A program made the position numbers and the translations under genes. From assembly GCA_030323885.1 (NCBI GenBank), contig CM059196.1:44650293-44714292 (forward strand): a stretch of 64,000 bases of DNA. The letters run 5' to 3'. Of this stretch, positions 11,459 through 23,269 are shown piece by piece. The DNA is from Branchipolynoe longqiensis. Lineage: Eukaryota; Annelida; Polychaeta; Phyllodocida; Polynoidae. The notes beneath the pieces are model-generated. The model saw nothing but the letters and a program-made list of their open reading frames with translations. It was not told the origin of the DNA and did not search any database. Each line of letters opens with the position of its first letter. Position 1 is the first letter of the stretch.

Positions 11459-11579
11459 GCCAATCAACCAACAATCCATACAACCCACTGCACACCAATC
11501 ACCCAACCCACTAGATAAAAGAATCACCCCATACTTCCGGTAGGGGTGATTGACAACGTAGTTTAAATACGGGTGAAAA

Positions 11580-12000
11580 TTACCTTAGTATGAAACAGGA
11601 AGTGGAATTCCTGGTTCCAGTACATCATCATCATCATCATCATGCTGTCGGTCGCAATGCGACAAAGACTGCTTTTATTTCTTAACCGCCGCTGTTCTGT
11701 GCGGTTGTGCATTTCATAAAAGCTGCTTGCAAAGTGTTGAAGTGCTGCTGGCTTTTGCAAGTTACTAGCAGCACTCTCTCGGGGAGCAAATAGAGGTTTC
11801 ACACCGGCAAGAACACGTCAAGACAGGCGCAAACTATTTGTCCCTGCAGTAGCTGGCCGGGAGATGTTGGGAGTTCCCTTCATCACCACCCTTAATGTTG
11901 CCACGGAAGCATGGTTTTCTGTTAGGGTTTGCTCCCTTAGCCGTTGATTCTATCAAGAACCTATACCACAAGGCAGTGGTTTATAACTTTGCAAGGCAGG
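11580..12000 (-). mobile_element. R1 repeat, 5' portion
   Basis: Parallels 49424-49906: both contain a CAT microsatellite followed by GCTGTCGGTCG, then GTGTTGAAGTGCTGCTGGC and CCACAAGGCAGTGGTTTA. Homology stops at about 12000 here and at about 49906 there. The minus-strand peptides of the two copies are recognisably related but interrupted, so this may be old coding sequence of an unidentified retroelement. Confidence 0.6.
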
Positions 12001-12323
12001 GGCGTCAAACACCCTGAGGTATTTTAGCAGATAGGTACTGCATTACCCGCATACCCTATGGTTACTTATCTAGGCACAGAGTTTGTGAAATGGGAGAGAA
12101 TGACAAAAACACAAGATGGTGACAATAGAATACTGTCGATTTCACTTTTAAAGTTCATTAAACTACAGCTTATATTTTTTTGTCAACTCAAAAGTAGCGG
12201 GTAGATATGAAGATCTCTATGAAGAATGTATTTTGCTTCTTAAATTAAGAATTTATGTGCTGATTTCATTTATCCAACCGCATGCCACTTTTTCTAATGG
12301 GTTGTTCTTCACCCTTAAGCGTG
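12001..12323. other. Unassigned AT-rich sequence
   Basis: No supported gene, repeat family or RNA gene seen. Confidence 0.35.
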
Positions 12324-12432
12324 CATTCCTTACACGCGGTATGCGGTATGCGGCATGCGGTATGCGGTATGCGAATGGCATGATTACTTCTATGCGGTAT
12401 GCGGCATGCGGCATGCGGCACACGACTGGCTA
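12324..12432. mobile_element. GCGGTATGCGG-word element G2 (short)
   Basis: Begins CATTCCTTACACGCGGTATG, the same end as G1, followed by iterated GCGGTATGCGGCATGCGG. Only about 110 bp; the other end is altered (GGCACACGAC), so it is a reduced relative of G1. Confidence 0.6.
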
Positions 12433-12799
12433 TATTTAAAAAATAAAAATAAACTAGTATACTCAATACTGCACTGTATATGACCTAATATGGCATTTAT
12501 ATCTATGTACCTCTTGATATGTCACATGGGGGTTCCTACCTTTATAATCACAAATTATAGATAAGTATTCATATTTTTGTGGCTATGGTAGCATTTTTAC
12601 CAACCCGAACCCCCACCAACTACTACTACTACTACTACTACTCCTACCATATGTTTCCCCTCCGCACACACTAATCACTATGTACACGGCACCCCTCTAT
12701 GCCTGTGTGTCCCCTCCGCACCCCTGTGTGTGACCGTTCCGTAATGATCAGTCACCTCTCCTAGTCTAAAACTGATGGACAAGTTCGACTGAGGTTTCT

Positions 12800-13023
12800 A
12801 TTCACATACCGCGTGCCGCATGCCGCATGCCACACCGATCGCTACAGGGACCGATCGAGTTGCCGCATTCGCATTCACATTCGCATTCGCATTTGCATTT
12901 GCATTTGCATTCGCATTCGCATACTGCATGTAAGGAATGTAGTCCATTGACTTCAAGGCGTTTCGATTTTTTGCCGCATTCGAATTCGCATACTGCATGC
13001 CGCATGCCACGTGTAAGGAATGT
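12800..13023. mobile_element. GCATTCG-word inverted-repeat element G3
   Basis: The right end reads inward CATTCCTTACACGTGGCATG; the interior is iterated GCATTCGCATTTGCATTC, and 12935-12980 contains the complement of the GGCAAAAAATC / AAGTCAATGG block of G1. The left end is CACATACCGCGTGCCGC with the ATTCCTT part lost. Confidence 0.65.
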
Positions 13024-13865
13024 ACCCTTTACTGCAAGTATGGGGTGAATCTTGTATCTACCAACCCACTATTCCCCAGTCTCATCCACGACGCCGCAGT
13101 CTTGCGCACGATCACTTAAATATGTTGATATCTTAGCATCTGCGTCAATACCAATATGGTAAACCATCACCCAAGGATTACTGATGCCGTATCACAAATA
13201 GATACTCGCCCCCCCACCCACCCACCACCCATGTCCACCACCCCTCCTCCCACCGCTCCCCTTCCCCCACCCAATCTACCCACAATGCTTCACTTCATTT
13301 GATTCCCCCCTAAGCGTCCTCAGGCGGGTTCTCATTACTATTCATCTCGCTGGTTCTCGTTCATTTATCACGTGGTTCCGTGCCGCTCCCGATCCCTAGC
13401 GGCTGTCTTTGCCATCATCGTCGCGACGAGCCGCGTCGGCTCCATGGTGGCAGCCCAGTAACAGATCGACTTCCCCTTCCGGTAAGCGACTTCCGGTTTA
13501 GGGCGGAACTGAGGGACCACCACCATATCGGTTATGTTGGATCAAGGTTCGAGGGGCGGGGACAGGGGGAGTGGGGATCTATCGATTTATTAATCATTTT
13601 ACTGTTCTAAATTCACCTGGCCTGCTTAATTTCTGGTGTCTTATGGCTTGCTAATTAATGACCAATCAAGAATTCTGCATTATTATAATTGTAAGTTTTT
13701 GTTCTGCATTCAGTAAACCACCGGAATAAATAAATAAATATATAAATTTATTTCTCGCTTGATTTCCTCTTTGTTATTTTATATTATTGTAACGTTTTAA
13801 TTAGTAGTGTTCGTCAAAACAAATATGTAAAACTCTTGCTAATATCCATACAAGTTACTCTGAGC
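13024..13865. other. Unassigned; possible CpG-rich regulatory block
   Basis: Contains C-rich runs (13205-13270) and a CpG-rich stretch (13378-13570) with two ACTTCCGG words (13483-13498 region), which resemble ETS-type promoter sites. I cannot tie it to a transcript; no exon is supported. Confidence 0.3.
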
Positions 13866-14224
13866 TTAAAGCTGCATAGTCCGATGGTGTTGAGTTTCTG
13901 TAATTTTTCTGCGAGAAATAGATTAACCTGACCGTTATAATCAACGTTACTTTAGCTTCAAGTCCTGTTTATTTTAAACAGTTATGTTTTGAGATATTTG
14001 AAGTGCAAACATGTCAAATTAGTTTTGGCAAGCACGCCAAAAGTCTGACACCATAGGCTTTAGCAGTAACAGGTTCTATTAAATTGCCCCAGTATTCCCT
14101 GCTATGTGGCAACAAATGCTTAATACATCCATCAGTATCTAAGTTAGATAGATATGTAGAATCAATTCCCGATAATTGTTTTGGTTTTGAAAATTTGATG
14201 ATTCATCGGACTATGCAACTTTAA
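13866..14224. mobile_element. Complete MITE1 with TTAA target duplications
   Basis: Element 13870-14220, flanked by TTAA at 13866-13869 and 14221-14224. Ends are AGCTGCATAGTCCGATG (left) and AGTTGCATAGTCCGATG (right, read inward). Same length class as the copy at 8080. Confidence 0.88.
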
Positions 14225-14322
14225 GCAAATCAGGCCATAAGGATGAAGGATAGCTGTTGCAACCCGGATTTTTACATGACCGGAAGTGGGGTGGTGGTCC
14301 GTCATGCCCCTGTCATTATGAA

Positions 14323-15195
14323 TTAAAGGTGCATAGTCCGACGGTTTTGAGTCGATGTCATTTTCTGAGATAAAAATGCAAAATTTAAGACCTAAATGCA
14401 CTGGGATTGGTCCCACTGCTTCACTGGTCACAGATGGTCCAGTGTATTATTAACAACCCCACCCCAACAACATAATTCATAAACTCACATAATGACATTA
14501 GAGTTACGCTAGAATTTTCCTAACAAACCAACATTTATATACCGCTTGCCTAACTGCAAATGAACATTAAAACTTACTACAAGTTTACCAACTGAATACA
14601 GAAGATAACTTCTGCTTACATTCTAAATACTATGTAAATACTCACATTGATCTGACTAATATTGATCTGGTTATATGACACTACTGTACCATATTGTTAT
14701 GGAACTTTTGGGTTTTAGAATTTCATTGTGTTACATGGTGCAAATTGTCTATTCAACAGGTATTGTACACCTTATTCTATATACCTTTTGTGTAAATAAC
14801 CCTGAATTGAAAAATGGCTAGAAGACCAGTGATTCAGCACTGACAAAAGACTTATTCACCAGAATAAACATATTTACCACAAAAAAAAAAAAAATACTAG
14901 GTTGATCGTTATTATCTATCTTACTTTACTTTGAAGTAACTTTTATTTTAAATCACTAACTTTTGAGATGCTTGAAATGTAAATGTACAAAATTAATTTT
15001 GTCAAGCTTGTCAAAACTCTGACCCCATAGGCTTCTGCAGTAACAGGTTATATTAGATTGCCTCAATATTCCCTTCTATGTGGCAACAAATGTTTTGTCA
15101 GTGCACCAGTATCTGAGTTAGATATGTCGAATCAAATCTTGATAATTGTTTCAGTTTTGAAAATTTGATGTTTTCCTCGGACTATGCAGCTTTAA
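14323..15195. mobile_element. MITE1 split by a poly(A)-tailed LINE 3' end
   Basis: The left part (14327-14380) starts after TTAA with GTGCATAGTCCGACGGTTTT; the right part (14895-15191) ends CGGACTATGCAGCT before TTAA at 15192-15195. Together they make one MITE1. Between them lies 14381-14894, a sequence ending in AGAATAAAC and a 14-base A run, consistent with a retroposed insertion. Confidence 0.75.
14381..14894 (+). mobile_element. Truncated non-LTR retrotransposon 3' end with poly(A)
   Basis: The 3' segment GGCTAGAAGACCAGTGATTC, then a poly(A) signal-like AATAAA (14866) and A14 tail. A related segment (GGCCGGAAGACCAGCGCCTC followed by A-rich tail) occurs at 42720-42815, so this is a repeated 3' end and not a one-off processed gene copy. 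No open frame of note. Confidence 0.6.
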
Positions 15196-15234
15196 AGTCA
15201 CGTTGAAACCATATAGACATGGTTCCCGATAACC

Positions 15235-15775
15235 AGACTTAACCAGGTTCTTGCTCTATATCTGTTTCTGAATTGGGTCTCAGTGACAATTGTGGTAATA
15301 ACTATTCTATTTAAAATAAAACGACACTTCCTGGATGCATATGTAGCAGTGTGCAGTAATGGTGTTCCTGTTATATATGTTTCTTAATTGGGTCAGAGTG
15401 GAATTGTACTAACAACTACTCTACATTAAATAAAACACCACTTCCTGTGCGGATGTGCAGCAGTGTACATTAATTGTGTTCCTGTTCTATATTTGCTTCT
15501 TAATTAGTTCACAGTGTAATTGTGCTAACAACTATACCACATTAGAAAAAAACCTACTGCCTGCCTGCATGTGTAGCAGTGTGCATTAACAAGGTTTGTG
15601 CTCTATATCTGTTTCTGAATTGGGTCACTGTGGAATTGTACAAACAACTACTCTAAATTAAATAAAACCAAACTCCCCCCCTGTATGCATAGCGATGCGC
15701 ATTAACAGGGTTCTTGCTCTATATCTGTTTCTGAATTGGGTCACAGTGAAATTATGCTACATGTAGCCTGTCTAG
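15235..15775. repeat. Tandem repeat, about 116-bp unit, five copies
   Basis: CTCTATATCTGTTTCTGAAT (or close variants) recurs at about 15253, 15372, 15488, 15602 and 15718, each followed by a diverged CAACTACTCTAAATTAAATA block. No coding capacity. Confidence 0.85.
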
Positions 15776-16039
15776 GCCATCTCACCATGTCGCTATAACT
15801 GACCGGCATGACACCTGTAACTGACAGCCTGCCATGTTGGATTAGCATCGGCTCATGAAACAAAAAGAGAACAGTTCTTTCCCTCTTGTTACTGGGAAAG
15901 TATTATTATCTTGCATCTATTTTGGCATGTTGGTTTTGCACGAGTTGGAATGGGCAGAGGAGGAGTACGATGGGGGTTGGTTGCTGATGGGTTGGTTACT
16001 GGGTGAGTGTTGTTATGGTGTGGGTGTAGTTGGGGTGTG

Positions 16040-17655
16040 AGTGTAGTTCTGGTGTGGGTGTAGTCGGTGTTTGGATGTATTTATGGTGTGGTGGCTAGTT
16101 GTGGTGTAGTGGATAGTTGTTGTGTGGTGACTAGTTAGGTGCGGTGACTAGTTGTGTGGTCGCTAGTTGGGGTGTGGTGACTAGTTGGGGTTTGGTGGCT
16201 AGTTGGTGTGTGGTGGCTAGTTGGGGTGTGGTGGCTAGTTGGGGTGTGATGGCTAGTTGGGTTGTGGTGGTAAGTTGGGGTGTGGTGGCTAGTTGTGGTG
16301 TAGTGGCTAGTTGTTGTGTGGTGACTAGTTAGGTGTGGTGACTAGTTGTTGTGTGGTCGCTAGTTGGGGTGTGATGGCTAGTTGGGGTGTGGTGGCTAGT
16401 TGGGGTGTGGTAGCTGGTTGGGGTGTAGTGACCAGTTAGTGTGCGGTGACTAGTTGGGGTGTGGTGGTTAGTTGGGGTGTGGTGGCTAGTTGGGGTGCAG
16501 TGGTTAGTTGTGATGTGGTGGCTAGATGGGGTGTGTAGGCTAGTTGGAGTGTGGTGGCTAGTCGGGATGTGGTGACTAGTTAGGGTGTGGTAGCTAGCTA
16601 GGTGCGGTGACTAGTTGTTGTGTGGTCGCTAGTTGGGGTGTGATGGCTAGTTGGGGTGTGGTGGCTAGTTGGGGTGTAGTGACTAGTTGTGGTGTGATGG
16701 CTAGTTGGGGTGTGTAGGCTAGTTGGAGTGTGGTGGCTAATTGGGGTGAGGGGGCTAGTTGGGGTGTGGTGACTAGTTAGGGTGTGGTGACTAGTTGTGG
16801 TGTGATGGCTAGTTGGGGTGTGATGGCTAGTTGGGGTGTGGTGGCTAGTCGGGGTGTGGTGACTAGTTAGGGTGTGGTGGCTAGTTGGGGTGAGTGGCTA
16901 GTTGGGGTGTGGTGGCTAGTTGGGGTGTGATGGCTAGTTGGGGTGTGATGGCTAGTTGGGGTGTGGTGGCTAGTTGGAGTGTGGTGACTAGTTAGGGTGC
17001 GGTGACTAGTTGTGGTGTAGTGGCTAGTTGGGGTGTGATGGCTAGTTGTTGTGTGGTGGCTAGTTGGAGTGTGGTGACTAGTTGTGATGTGGTGGCTAGT
17101 TGATGTGTGGTCATCAGTTGTGATGTGGTGACTAGTCATGGTATGGTGACTAGTTGGGGTGTGGTGGCTAGTTGGGGTGTGGTGACTAGTTGAGGTGTGG
17201 TGGCTAGTTGGGGTATGGTGACTAGTTGGGGTGTGCTGGCTAGTTGGGGTGCAGTGGTTAGTTGTGATGTGGTGGCTAGTTGGGGTGTGGTGACTAGTTG
17301 GGGTGTGGTGGTTAGTTGTGGTGTAGTGGCTAGTTGTGATGTGGTGGCGAGTTGGGGTGTGGTGACTAGTTGGGGTGTGGTGGTTAGTTGTGGTGTAGTG
17401 GCTAGTTGTGATGTGGTGGCTAGTTGGGGTGTGGTGACTAGTTGAGGTGTGGTGGTTAGTCGTGGTGTGATGGCTAGTTGGGGTGTAGTGACTAGTTGTG
17501 GTGTGGTGGTTAGTTGTGGTGTGGTGGCTAGTTGTGATATGCTGGCTAGTTGGGGTGTGGTGGTTAGTTGTGGTGTGGTGGCTAGTTGGGGTGTGGTGGT
17601 TAGTTGTGGTGTGGTAACTAGTCGTGGTGTGGTGGCTAATTAGGGTGTGAGTACA
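16040..17655. repeat. Minisatellite, 18-bp unit, about 90 copies
   Basis: Tandem GTGTGGTGGCTAGTTGGG units with an 18-bp period across about 1.6 kb. Point variants (TGACTAG, GGTTAG, TGTTGTG) are interspersed and higher-order blocks repeat near 17240-17440. The period is divisible by three, so frames are open on both strands; they are not genes. Confidence 0.94.
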
Positions 17656-17994
17656 GTTTGGGTGTGGTGGCTATGTGAGGTGGTATGGCTAAGGTTTACT
17701 GGGATTGGAGTGCAGTTACCATGCGTGGGATAATTGGGGGTGCGATGGGGGATATTGGGGTGTGTCTGTAATTAGAGTGGGTGGGTGGGCGGGGAGGGGG
17801 GAGTTTGGATAGTAGGGAGCCCTATTTGGAGGAGGGAAGCATGCAAAACCTTCATAGCGCCCCAGGTGACATTCCTTTTTGTGTGTGTGGTGTGTGTGTG
17901 GTAGGGGTGGGGAGGGTGTGTGGGTGTGTGCTGTACGTGTGACAGGGTGCAGTGTGGGGGTGTGATGTAGGTATAGTGTGGGTGTGGGGTGTTT
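17656..17994. other. GT-rich degenerate repeat flank
   Basis: TG/GTGGG-rich sequence continuing the composition of the 18-bp array without a clean period. Nothing coding is supported. Confidence 0.5.
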
Positions 17995-18045
17995 GTGTGT
18001 TGTTGTTTTACGTCCTAGCAACATCTAAGGTCATATCAGGACGGT
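17995..18045 (-). mobile_element. SINE tail fragment
   Basis: About 50 bp of SINE tail (TTTTACGTCCTAGCAACATC through TATCAGGACGG) inside GTGTGG-rich sequence. Confidence 0.75.
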
Positions 18046-18147
18046 GTGAGTGTGTGGGGGTGTGCAGTGTGTTCTAGGTGTGGTGGGAACTAGCTTCGTT
18101 GAGAAGATCCTTATGGATTGACCTCCTGCTTCAGGAGAGGGATTGGT

Positions 18148-18442
18148 TGTTTGTTGGAGTTTTACGTCCTGACAACATCAACGGTCATATCAGGATAGGT
18201 ACCAACTTGTGACAGTGTGCACTCATGGCGTCTTTATAGTGCTGTCACACTAGGAATGCATGCCACCAGATATCCCACTCAGTCACCTTATCCTCACACT
18301 GGGCTAACCAGTCATTGCCCTATCCTATTAATGCCGAGTGCCAGGCTAGGAAGTGACAAGTATCAATTGTATGTCATTGGTTTGACTCGACTGGTCTTTC
18401 GCACATGAGGACTCCGATCTACCGAATTGGCCACCACACCCG
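18148..18442 (-). mobile_element. SINE copy, variant head
   Basis: Body and tail match the family (TTTTACGTCCTGACAACATC). The head reads CCGGGTGTGGTGGCCAATTC followed by GGTAGA on the minus strand, a different tRNA-like head from the GACGGGATGGCCGAATGAG subtype. The B box is degenerate. Confidence 0.8.
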
Positions 18443-18456
18443 GTAAGGAGGGGAAA

Positions 18457-19748
18457 TAAAGCTGGGTAGTCTGATGAAAGCATCAAATTTTCAATGCGCG
18501 AACACTTACCTAGATTGGATCCTACATAGCCAGTGCACTCATTGAACATGTGTTGCTGCATAGAAGGGGATAATGAGTCAATTGAATAGACCCTGTTCCT
18601 TTTGACGTGCTTGCCAAATATAATTTTGAATATTTTCAGTTCAAATATCTCCAAATTTAGCCATTTAAAATAAAAACTGTTTTATTGTAATGTAACGTAG
18701 GTAATAATGATCGATCTAATGGCCCTGTCACACTACGATGTACTGCGGTAGCATAAGCCGACGTAAGCGAAATTTGGCCATTACGTCGAGATATGTTGAG
18801 ATACGTTACTCGTTCGTTAAGCCGACGTCGAGATACGTCGAGTTACATCGAGTTACATTGAGTTACATTGAGTGATGTCGAGTTACGTCGAGTTACATCG
18901 AGATATGGTGACACACGTCAAGGTTTTGGACATACCCAAAACTTTCAACGTTGCACGACGTAAAGCTCATTACATTGGGTTACATTGTGCTCACGTCGAG
19001 ATAGGTTAGATGTTCGTTAGAGCTACATTGAGCTACGGCGACTTACGGTAGACTGACGAGAGCTGGGAGGAATCTGCAACCCGCGTGCTGACAGCATGGT
19101 GTTAATGTATCTCGATGTAGGTCTGACGTGTCTCTGACATGTGTCTAACATTAATCTAATGTAAGTCTAACGTGTCTTGATGTATTCGACGTAGTTGACG
19201 AACGGCTGGCACGTGCGTAACATATGTAACGCGCTCCAAAATTCTTTGAACGTAAGCAACCATGGTGTGAACATGGTGTGAGCGTTTTGCCTCGGTGTCC
19301 GTACGCTGAGCACGCTTGACTGTCGTTAGACTGATGGTGGTCACTTGGGCCTGGCGTCGACTGACTTACAAATTAAGCCACACGTAGCTATGTTAGGGTG
19401 GGCGTAATTACGTGAGTCCTACGCTGAGCCATTGCTCTAGTTTCACTAGGCTGATGCCGTGCACGCTGGAAGCTTGGTAGCCTTACGTTGGGACTTTTTT
19501 GTTCACGTTCTAACTCGTTGAGACACGTTACAACTACGTTGGACCAACATTTCGCCTATGTCAACTATGTTGCACTGACGTCCAATTTGGCCCTGAAATG
19601 CCGAGAATTTCGACATATCTCAACGTAAAAATGTGATTTTTACCTTGCCCACTCGCTGGCCTGTTACATTGTAGTGTGACAGGGGTATAATGTGTGTTTA
19701 TCTCAGAAAATTACAGAAATCTAAAACCATCAGACTATGCAACTTTAA
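18457..19748. mobile_element. MITE1 interrupted by element B
   Basis: The left part (18457-18716) begins ATAAAGCTGGGTAGTCTGAT and the right part (19692-19744) ends CATCAGACTATGCAACT before TTAA at 19745-19748. Element B sits between them, with TAAT duplicated at its two edges. Confidence 0.8.
18721..19687. mobile_element. Iterated-word inverted-repeat element B with target duplication
   Basis: Left end GGCCCTGTCACACTACGATG; right end read inward TACCCCTGTCACACTACAAT. TAAT flanks both sides (18717-18720 and 19688-19691), and the empty site can be read from other MITE1 copies. The left half is made of ACGTCGAGATACGTCGAGTT-like words, the right half of their complements and of TCTAACGTG / GTTGGAC words. 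A 26-bp palindrome occurs at 18920-18945 (AAGGTTTTGG, six bases, CCAAAACTTT). No protein is encoded. Confidence 0.85.
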
Positions 19749-20269
19749 CTGTGTCACAGACATTACGTCACACGTGCATCAGGAAGCTGCGGGGTCACGT
19801 GGTACCCACAAAGAATCTCCCTCCCCTTCCTGCTCTCCCTCCCTTCCCTCTTCTCCCTGTTCCCTCCCCTCACTTCCTTCTCCCCACTCCCCACTCCCCT
19901 TAGTCCCGGATGTGCTCGAATTAGCTAATAACTATGCTATTTTGATTTGCTTTGCGACTGCGATTAAGTCTCTATTTGGTGAATTCAGATATATATGATA
20001 TATCTATGTATTTAAGCAGCAAGTACGGCAGTAGTCCAACCATTAGTGTGGTGTTGGACCCATAGGGGGCTCCACCCATTAAAATATAGAATCATTTGCA
20101 AGTGGAGCGAAATGTGGGTAGAACTTCCTTTAATTTATATTCATATAATTCTTATACATCAGATAAATAATAACTACAGTCTGAAGGAACACAACGGGAA
20201 TATGCGTATTAGAATCGTGACCTCAGGCAAGAGGCTGGTCACCCTTTACATACATAATTGTCGATACCC

Positions 20270-20548
20270 AGCAGGACCTGGCAGAGTTCTCCTGATGATC
20301 GCAAAGATATGCAAACTGCAATGGTATGGCCATATTTCTTGTTCAGCAGGTCTGGCTAAAACCATCTCGCAAGGCACAGTGAAAGGAAGAAGACAAGACG
20401 GACAAAGGAAGCAGTGGGAAGACAACATTAGGGAATGGACATGCCTGGAGTTTGGCAAGTCCCAGAGGGCAGTGGAGAACATGGAATAATGGAGAAAGCT
20501 GGTTGCAAAGTTATCTGTGGTGCCCCAATGACCCACACCGTTAAGGGA
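20270..20548 (+). pseudogene. C-terminal tail of a non-LTR retrotransposon RT protein
   Basis: The peptide around LQWYGHISCSAGLAKTISQG then DNIREWTCLEFGKSQRAVEN is the characteristic RT-distal C-terminus of a common invertebrate LINE group, in which a W-G-H motif precedes a basic segment and a WTGL-like segment. A stop after NME and an out-of-frame WRKLVAKLS-like continuation show decay. The Ngaro-like repeat B2 begins right behind. A second diverged copy of the same tail is at 42850-43000. Confidence 0.7.
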
Positions 20549-20559
20549 TTGATCATAAT

Positions 20560-21041
20560 TCAAAACCAGACACAATTAATTACTTTTTTTGGGCTAATCA
20601 ATTTATTAATCAGGCTTATTAATTTTTACAAAAGCCTTGTGGACTACACCTTTGTGAACACATTCGATATCAGCTTTACTCAATAGTACAATTGAGACTA
20701 TTAGCTTTAACTACTGTATCTATTTTCAGGTAGTACAACCTGTAGACTTACTATTCTTTTTAGAAACTCATTACTTATATGCAGGTTATATATCTGAAGA
20801 TATCTGTCATTACTATATATCATTACTTATTTGCAGGCCAAATTATTGATTGTACTATCAATTAATTGCAAGACAGTTATTCATTTCTTTTGAAGAGCTT
20901 GAAAATTTGAAGGCATGAGACATCAACTGGGGCAGAAAACAGTCACACGATCAGCTCACATCTGGCACACTCACACATTTGCACTTTCATAGCATGCAGC
21001 AAACATTCGTGGCATGGATCATAGGGACCATAAGCTCTCAG
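20560..21041 (-). repeat. Ngaro-like split direct repeat B2
   Basis: About 480 bp nearly identical to 21277-21760, from AACCAGACACAATTAATTAC to ATAGGGACCATAAGCTCTCA. Differences are scattered single bases. Confidence 0.9.
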
Positions 21042-21064
21042 CCCTACCAAGGGTCCTTACAAAA

Positions 21065-21265
21065 TAAGGTGGGTGGGATTGTAAAAATTTTCGTATTGAA
21101 ATCAATGAACTGACTTCGTTGACGACCAGGTAAGGACTGGACTAGCCTTTGAATCTACTACCGGAAGTTAACATTTTACATAGCGACGCACGCTGCGAAC
21201 GGTATCTATGGTATCCTTTCATATCAAGCCCGTTGTCAGTGTTTTGAATTATGCATGTTACCGGC
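21065..21265 (-). repeat. Ngaro-like split direct repeat A2
   Basis: About 200 bp nearly identical to 25261-25456, including TTTCGTATTGAAATCAATGA and TATGCATGTTACCGGCAACA. Confidence 0.9.
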
Positions 21266-21276
21266 AACATGGACAA

Positions 21277-21760
21277 TTCAAAACCAGACAGAATTAATTA
21301 CTTTTTTGGGCTAATAAATTTATTAATCAGGCTTAATACATTTTTACAAAAGCCTTGTGGACTACACCTTTGTGAACATATTCGATATCAGCTTTACTCA
21401 AGAGTACAATTGAGACTGTTAGCTTTAACTACTGTATCTATTTTCAGGTAGTACAACCTGTAGACTTACTATTCTTTTTAGAAACTCATTACTTATATGC
21501 AGGTTATATATCTGAAGATATCTGTCATTACTATATATCATTACTTATTTGCAGGCCAAATTATTGATTGTACTATCAATTAATTGCAAGATAGTTATTA
21601 ATTTCTTTTGAAGAGCTTGAAAATTTGAAGGTATGAGACATCAACTGGGGCAGATCACGGTCACACGGTCAGCTCACATCTGGCACACTCACACATTTGC
21701 ACTTTCATATCATGCAGCAAACATTCATGGCATGGATTATAGGGACCATAATCTCTCAGC
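21277..21760 (-). repeat. Ngaro-like split direct repeat B1
   Basis: Counterpart of B2; it overlaps the last 30 or so codons of the tyrosine recombinase frame, so B2 carries a duplicate of the recombinase C-terminus. Confidence 0.9.
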
Positions 21761-22755
21761 CAAATTGGAACAGGAGAGCTAATGGTCCCAATTGACATTA
21801 CGTTTTTATTCACATAATTAAACACACTTTCAGACTTCCATCTCCCAAGTGTCCTCATGCATTCAAGTGGCATTCCCACTCTTGCATACTCCTGCGCTCC
21901 CCCTCGCCATAGACTATGGCTTGTCACCAATGGCCACCAGGGAAGGCCGGATGCTTTCAGTGCGACTTGCATACACTTGTTGAACAACCGAGCAGTTAGC
22001 GGTCCCCCATTCGACATCATGAATGCTGGGGCGCCCCCATGCACAGGGAATCGGTGATTGTACTTGTTCCATGCTCGAACCGGGCATAGCTCTGTACTTG
22101 AGACTCGAGGCAGATCGATGCTGTATCTATCCTCAGTCCTGTATGATGTCTTTGTGCTTCTGACTGTTACTGTCAGATGTGTGTTGTGTGCCCTGATGTC
22201 CCCTCCGAGCAGCATGTGACCGCCATCCCCCGACACCTCGGAATAAAACAAATTCGACTGTCTTAACACACATAAATATCCTATTAATAATGCAATAATC
22301 AACACCAGTCCATCATCTCCAATCTTTTTGAATTTTACAATCATCAATTTAATATGTTCAATCTTTAACGGATACGCCCTGTTAACAGTATTATTTTTTA
22401 ATTTAAACATGCCAGACTTAATTATTGACATTGCATAGCAATCAAATGATTCTGTATTGCCTCTCAACATGCTGATCCATGTTCTTGCCCCACTCATGTA
22501 ATTTCTTATTGCTCCTTCTGTCTTGAGCTTATCATTTAAATACAAAGCATATAGCATTACCGTTTTGAGTTTGGGTCTTTTAGGGTCATCTTTAATGTTA
22601 CTACAAAACTTTAAATATTCCGTAAATTGCACCCTCTTATTTCTCCATGTCCCCTCCGATAATCCTGCCGAAAAATACATGCTTATCCTATCCACTAGTG
22701 CGTGATGAACATCTGCAAGTTGATAAAAGGCAAAATAAAAACAAAAATTTATCAA
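21661..22755 (-). pseudogene. Tyrosine recombinase of the Ngaro-like element
   Basis: A 364-residue frame with a SAM-like N-terminal domain (about residues 25-110) and a catalytic domain (about 130-320). Visible catalytic positions: first Arg at 165 (CVLRQSN), His280 in HSLWRGGA, Trp306 in the His/Trp position (LGRWKSE), and nucleophile Tyr314 (VFNYVNK). DIRS-group recombinases normally read HSLRRGGA at 280-287; here position 283, the second catalytic Arg, is Trp (TGG, one C-to-T step from CGG). The frame is intact but the product is predicted to be inactive unless the neighbouring Arg284 substitutes. The C-terminus HECLLHDMKVQMCECARC is cysteine-rich. Confidence 0.88.
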
Positions 22756-22769
22756 CTAGTAACCAAATG

Positions 22770-23262
22770 TTACAAAAATAAATCAAGAACATTATCTGTA
22801 TGAGAAACATGTATCCTAGTCAAAAGTTTATCCTGACACAATTTATCAGCAATCAATCTATATTTATTATAAAAAAACAACCTACTGAGGGCATCCGCCA
22901 GCACTAGATCTTTTCCTGGCTTGTGTATTACCTGTACCTGGCAATTGTGCACAGCAGCAAATCTCCATATCTCTCGGGCACAAGGACACAAGACAGGATT
23001 TTTACCAGCACCGGAAGATAGCACCTGTTAGGAAGCAGCATTATCAGTGTTAATGATAATATGATAGTTCTGAGGATCAGAAGGAGACAAATATTTTAAA
23101 GCTACTACTAAATTTATAGCCTCTAATTTGGCGATGTGAAAATTATTACTTAACAATTTTGAGGAGTATAAACTGGAATAAAACTGAACAGTACTGAAAG
23201 CTCCGCCACCATGCAATGAAGAATCGCATTCAATAATCCACTTTTTCTCAGGTAAATGCTTG
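22770..23262 (-). pseudogene. RNase H domain of the Ngaro-like element
   Basis: Two adjoining frames form one RNase H domain: ECDSSLHGGGAF (first Asp), AKLEAINLVVAL (Glu), INTDNAAS (Asp), an in-frame TAA, then AREIWRFAA and VIHKPGKDLVLADALSRL, the typical C-terminal signature of retroelement RNase H in this group. The RT that should precede it is absent. Confidence 0.82.
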
Positions 23263-23269
23263 AGCAGAA

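Noticed and set aside
16144..17643. Long frames on both strands across the 18-bp array (SWGVVASWGVV, TSHHTPTSHH)
   Set aside because: Same period artefact; no non-repetitive flanking coding sequence.
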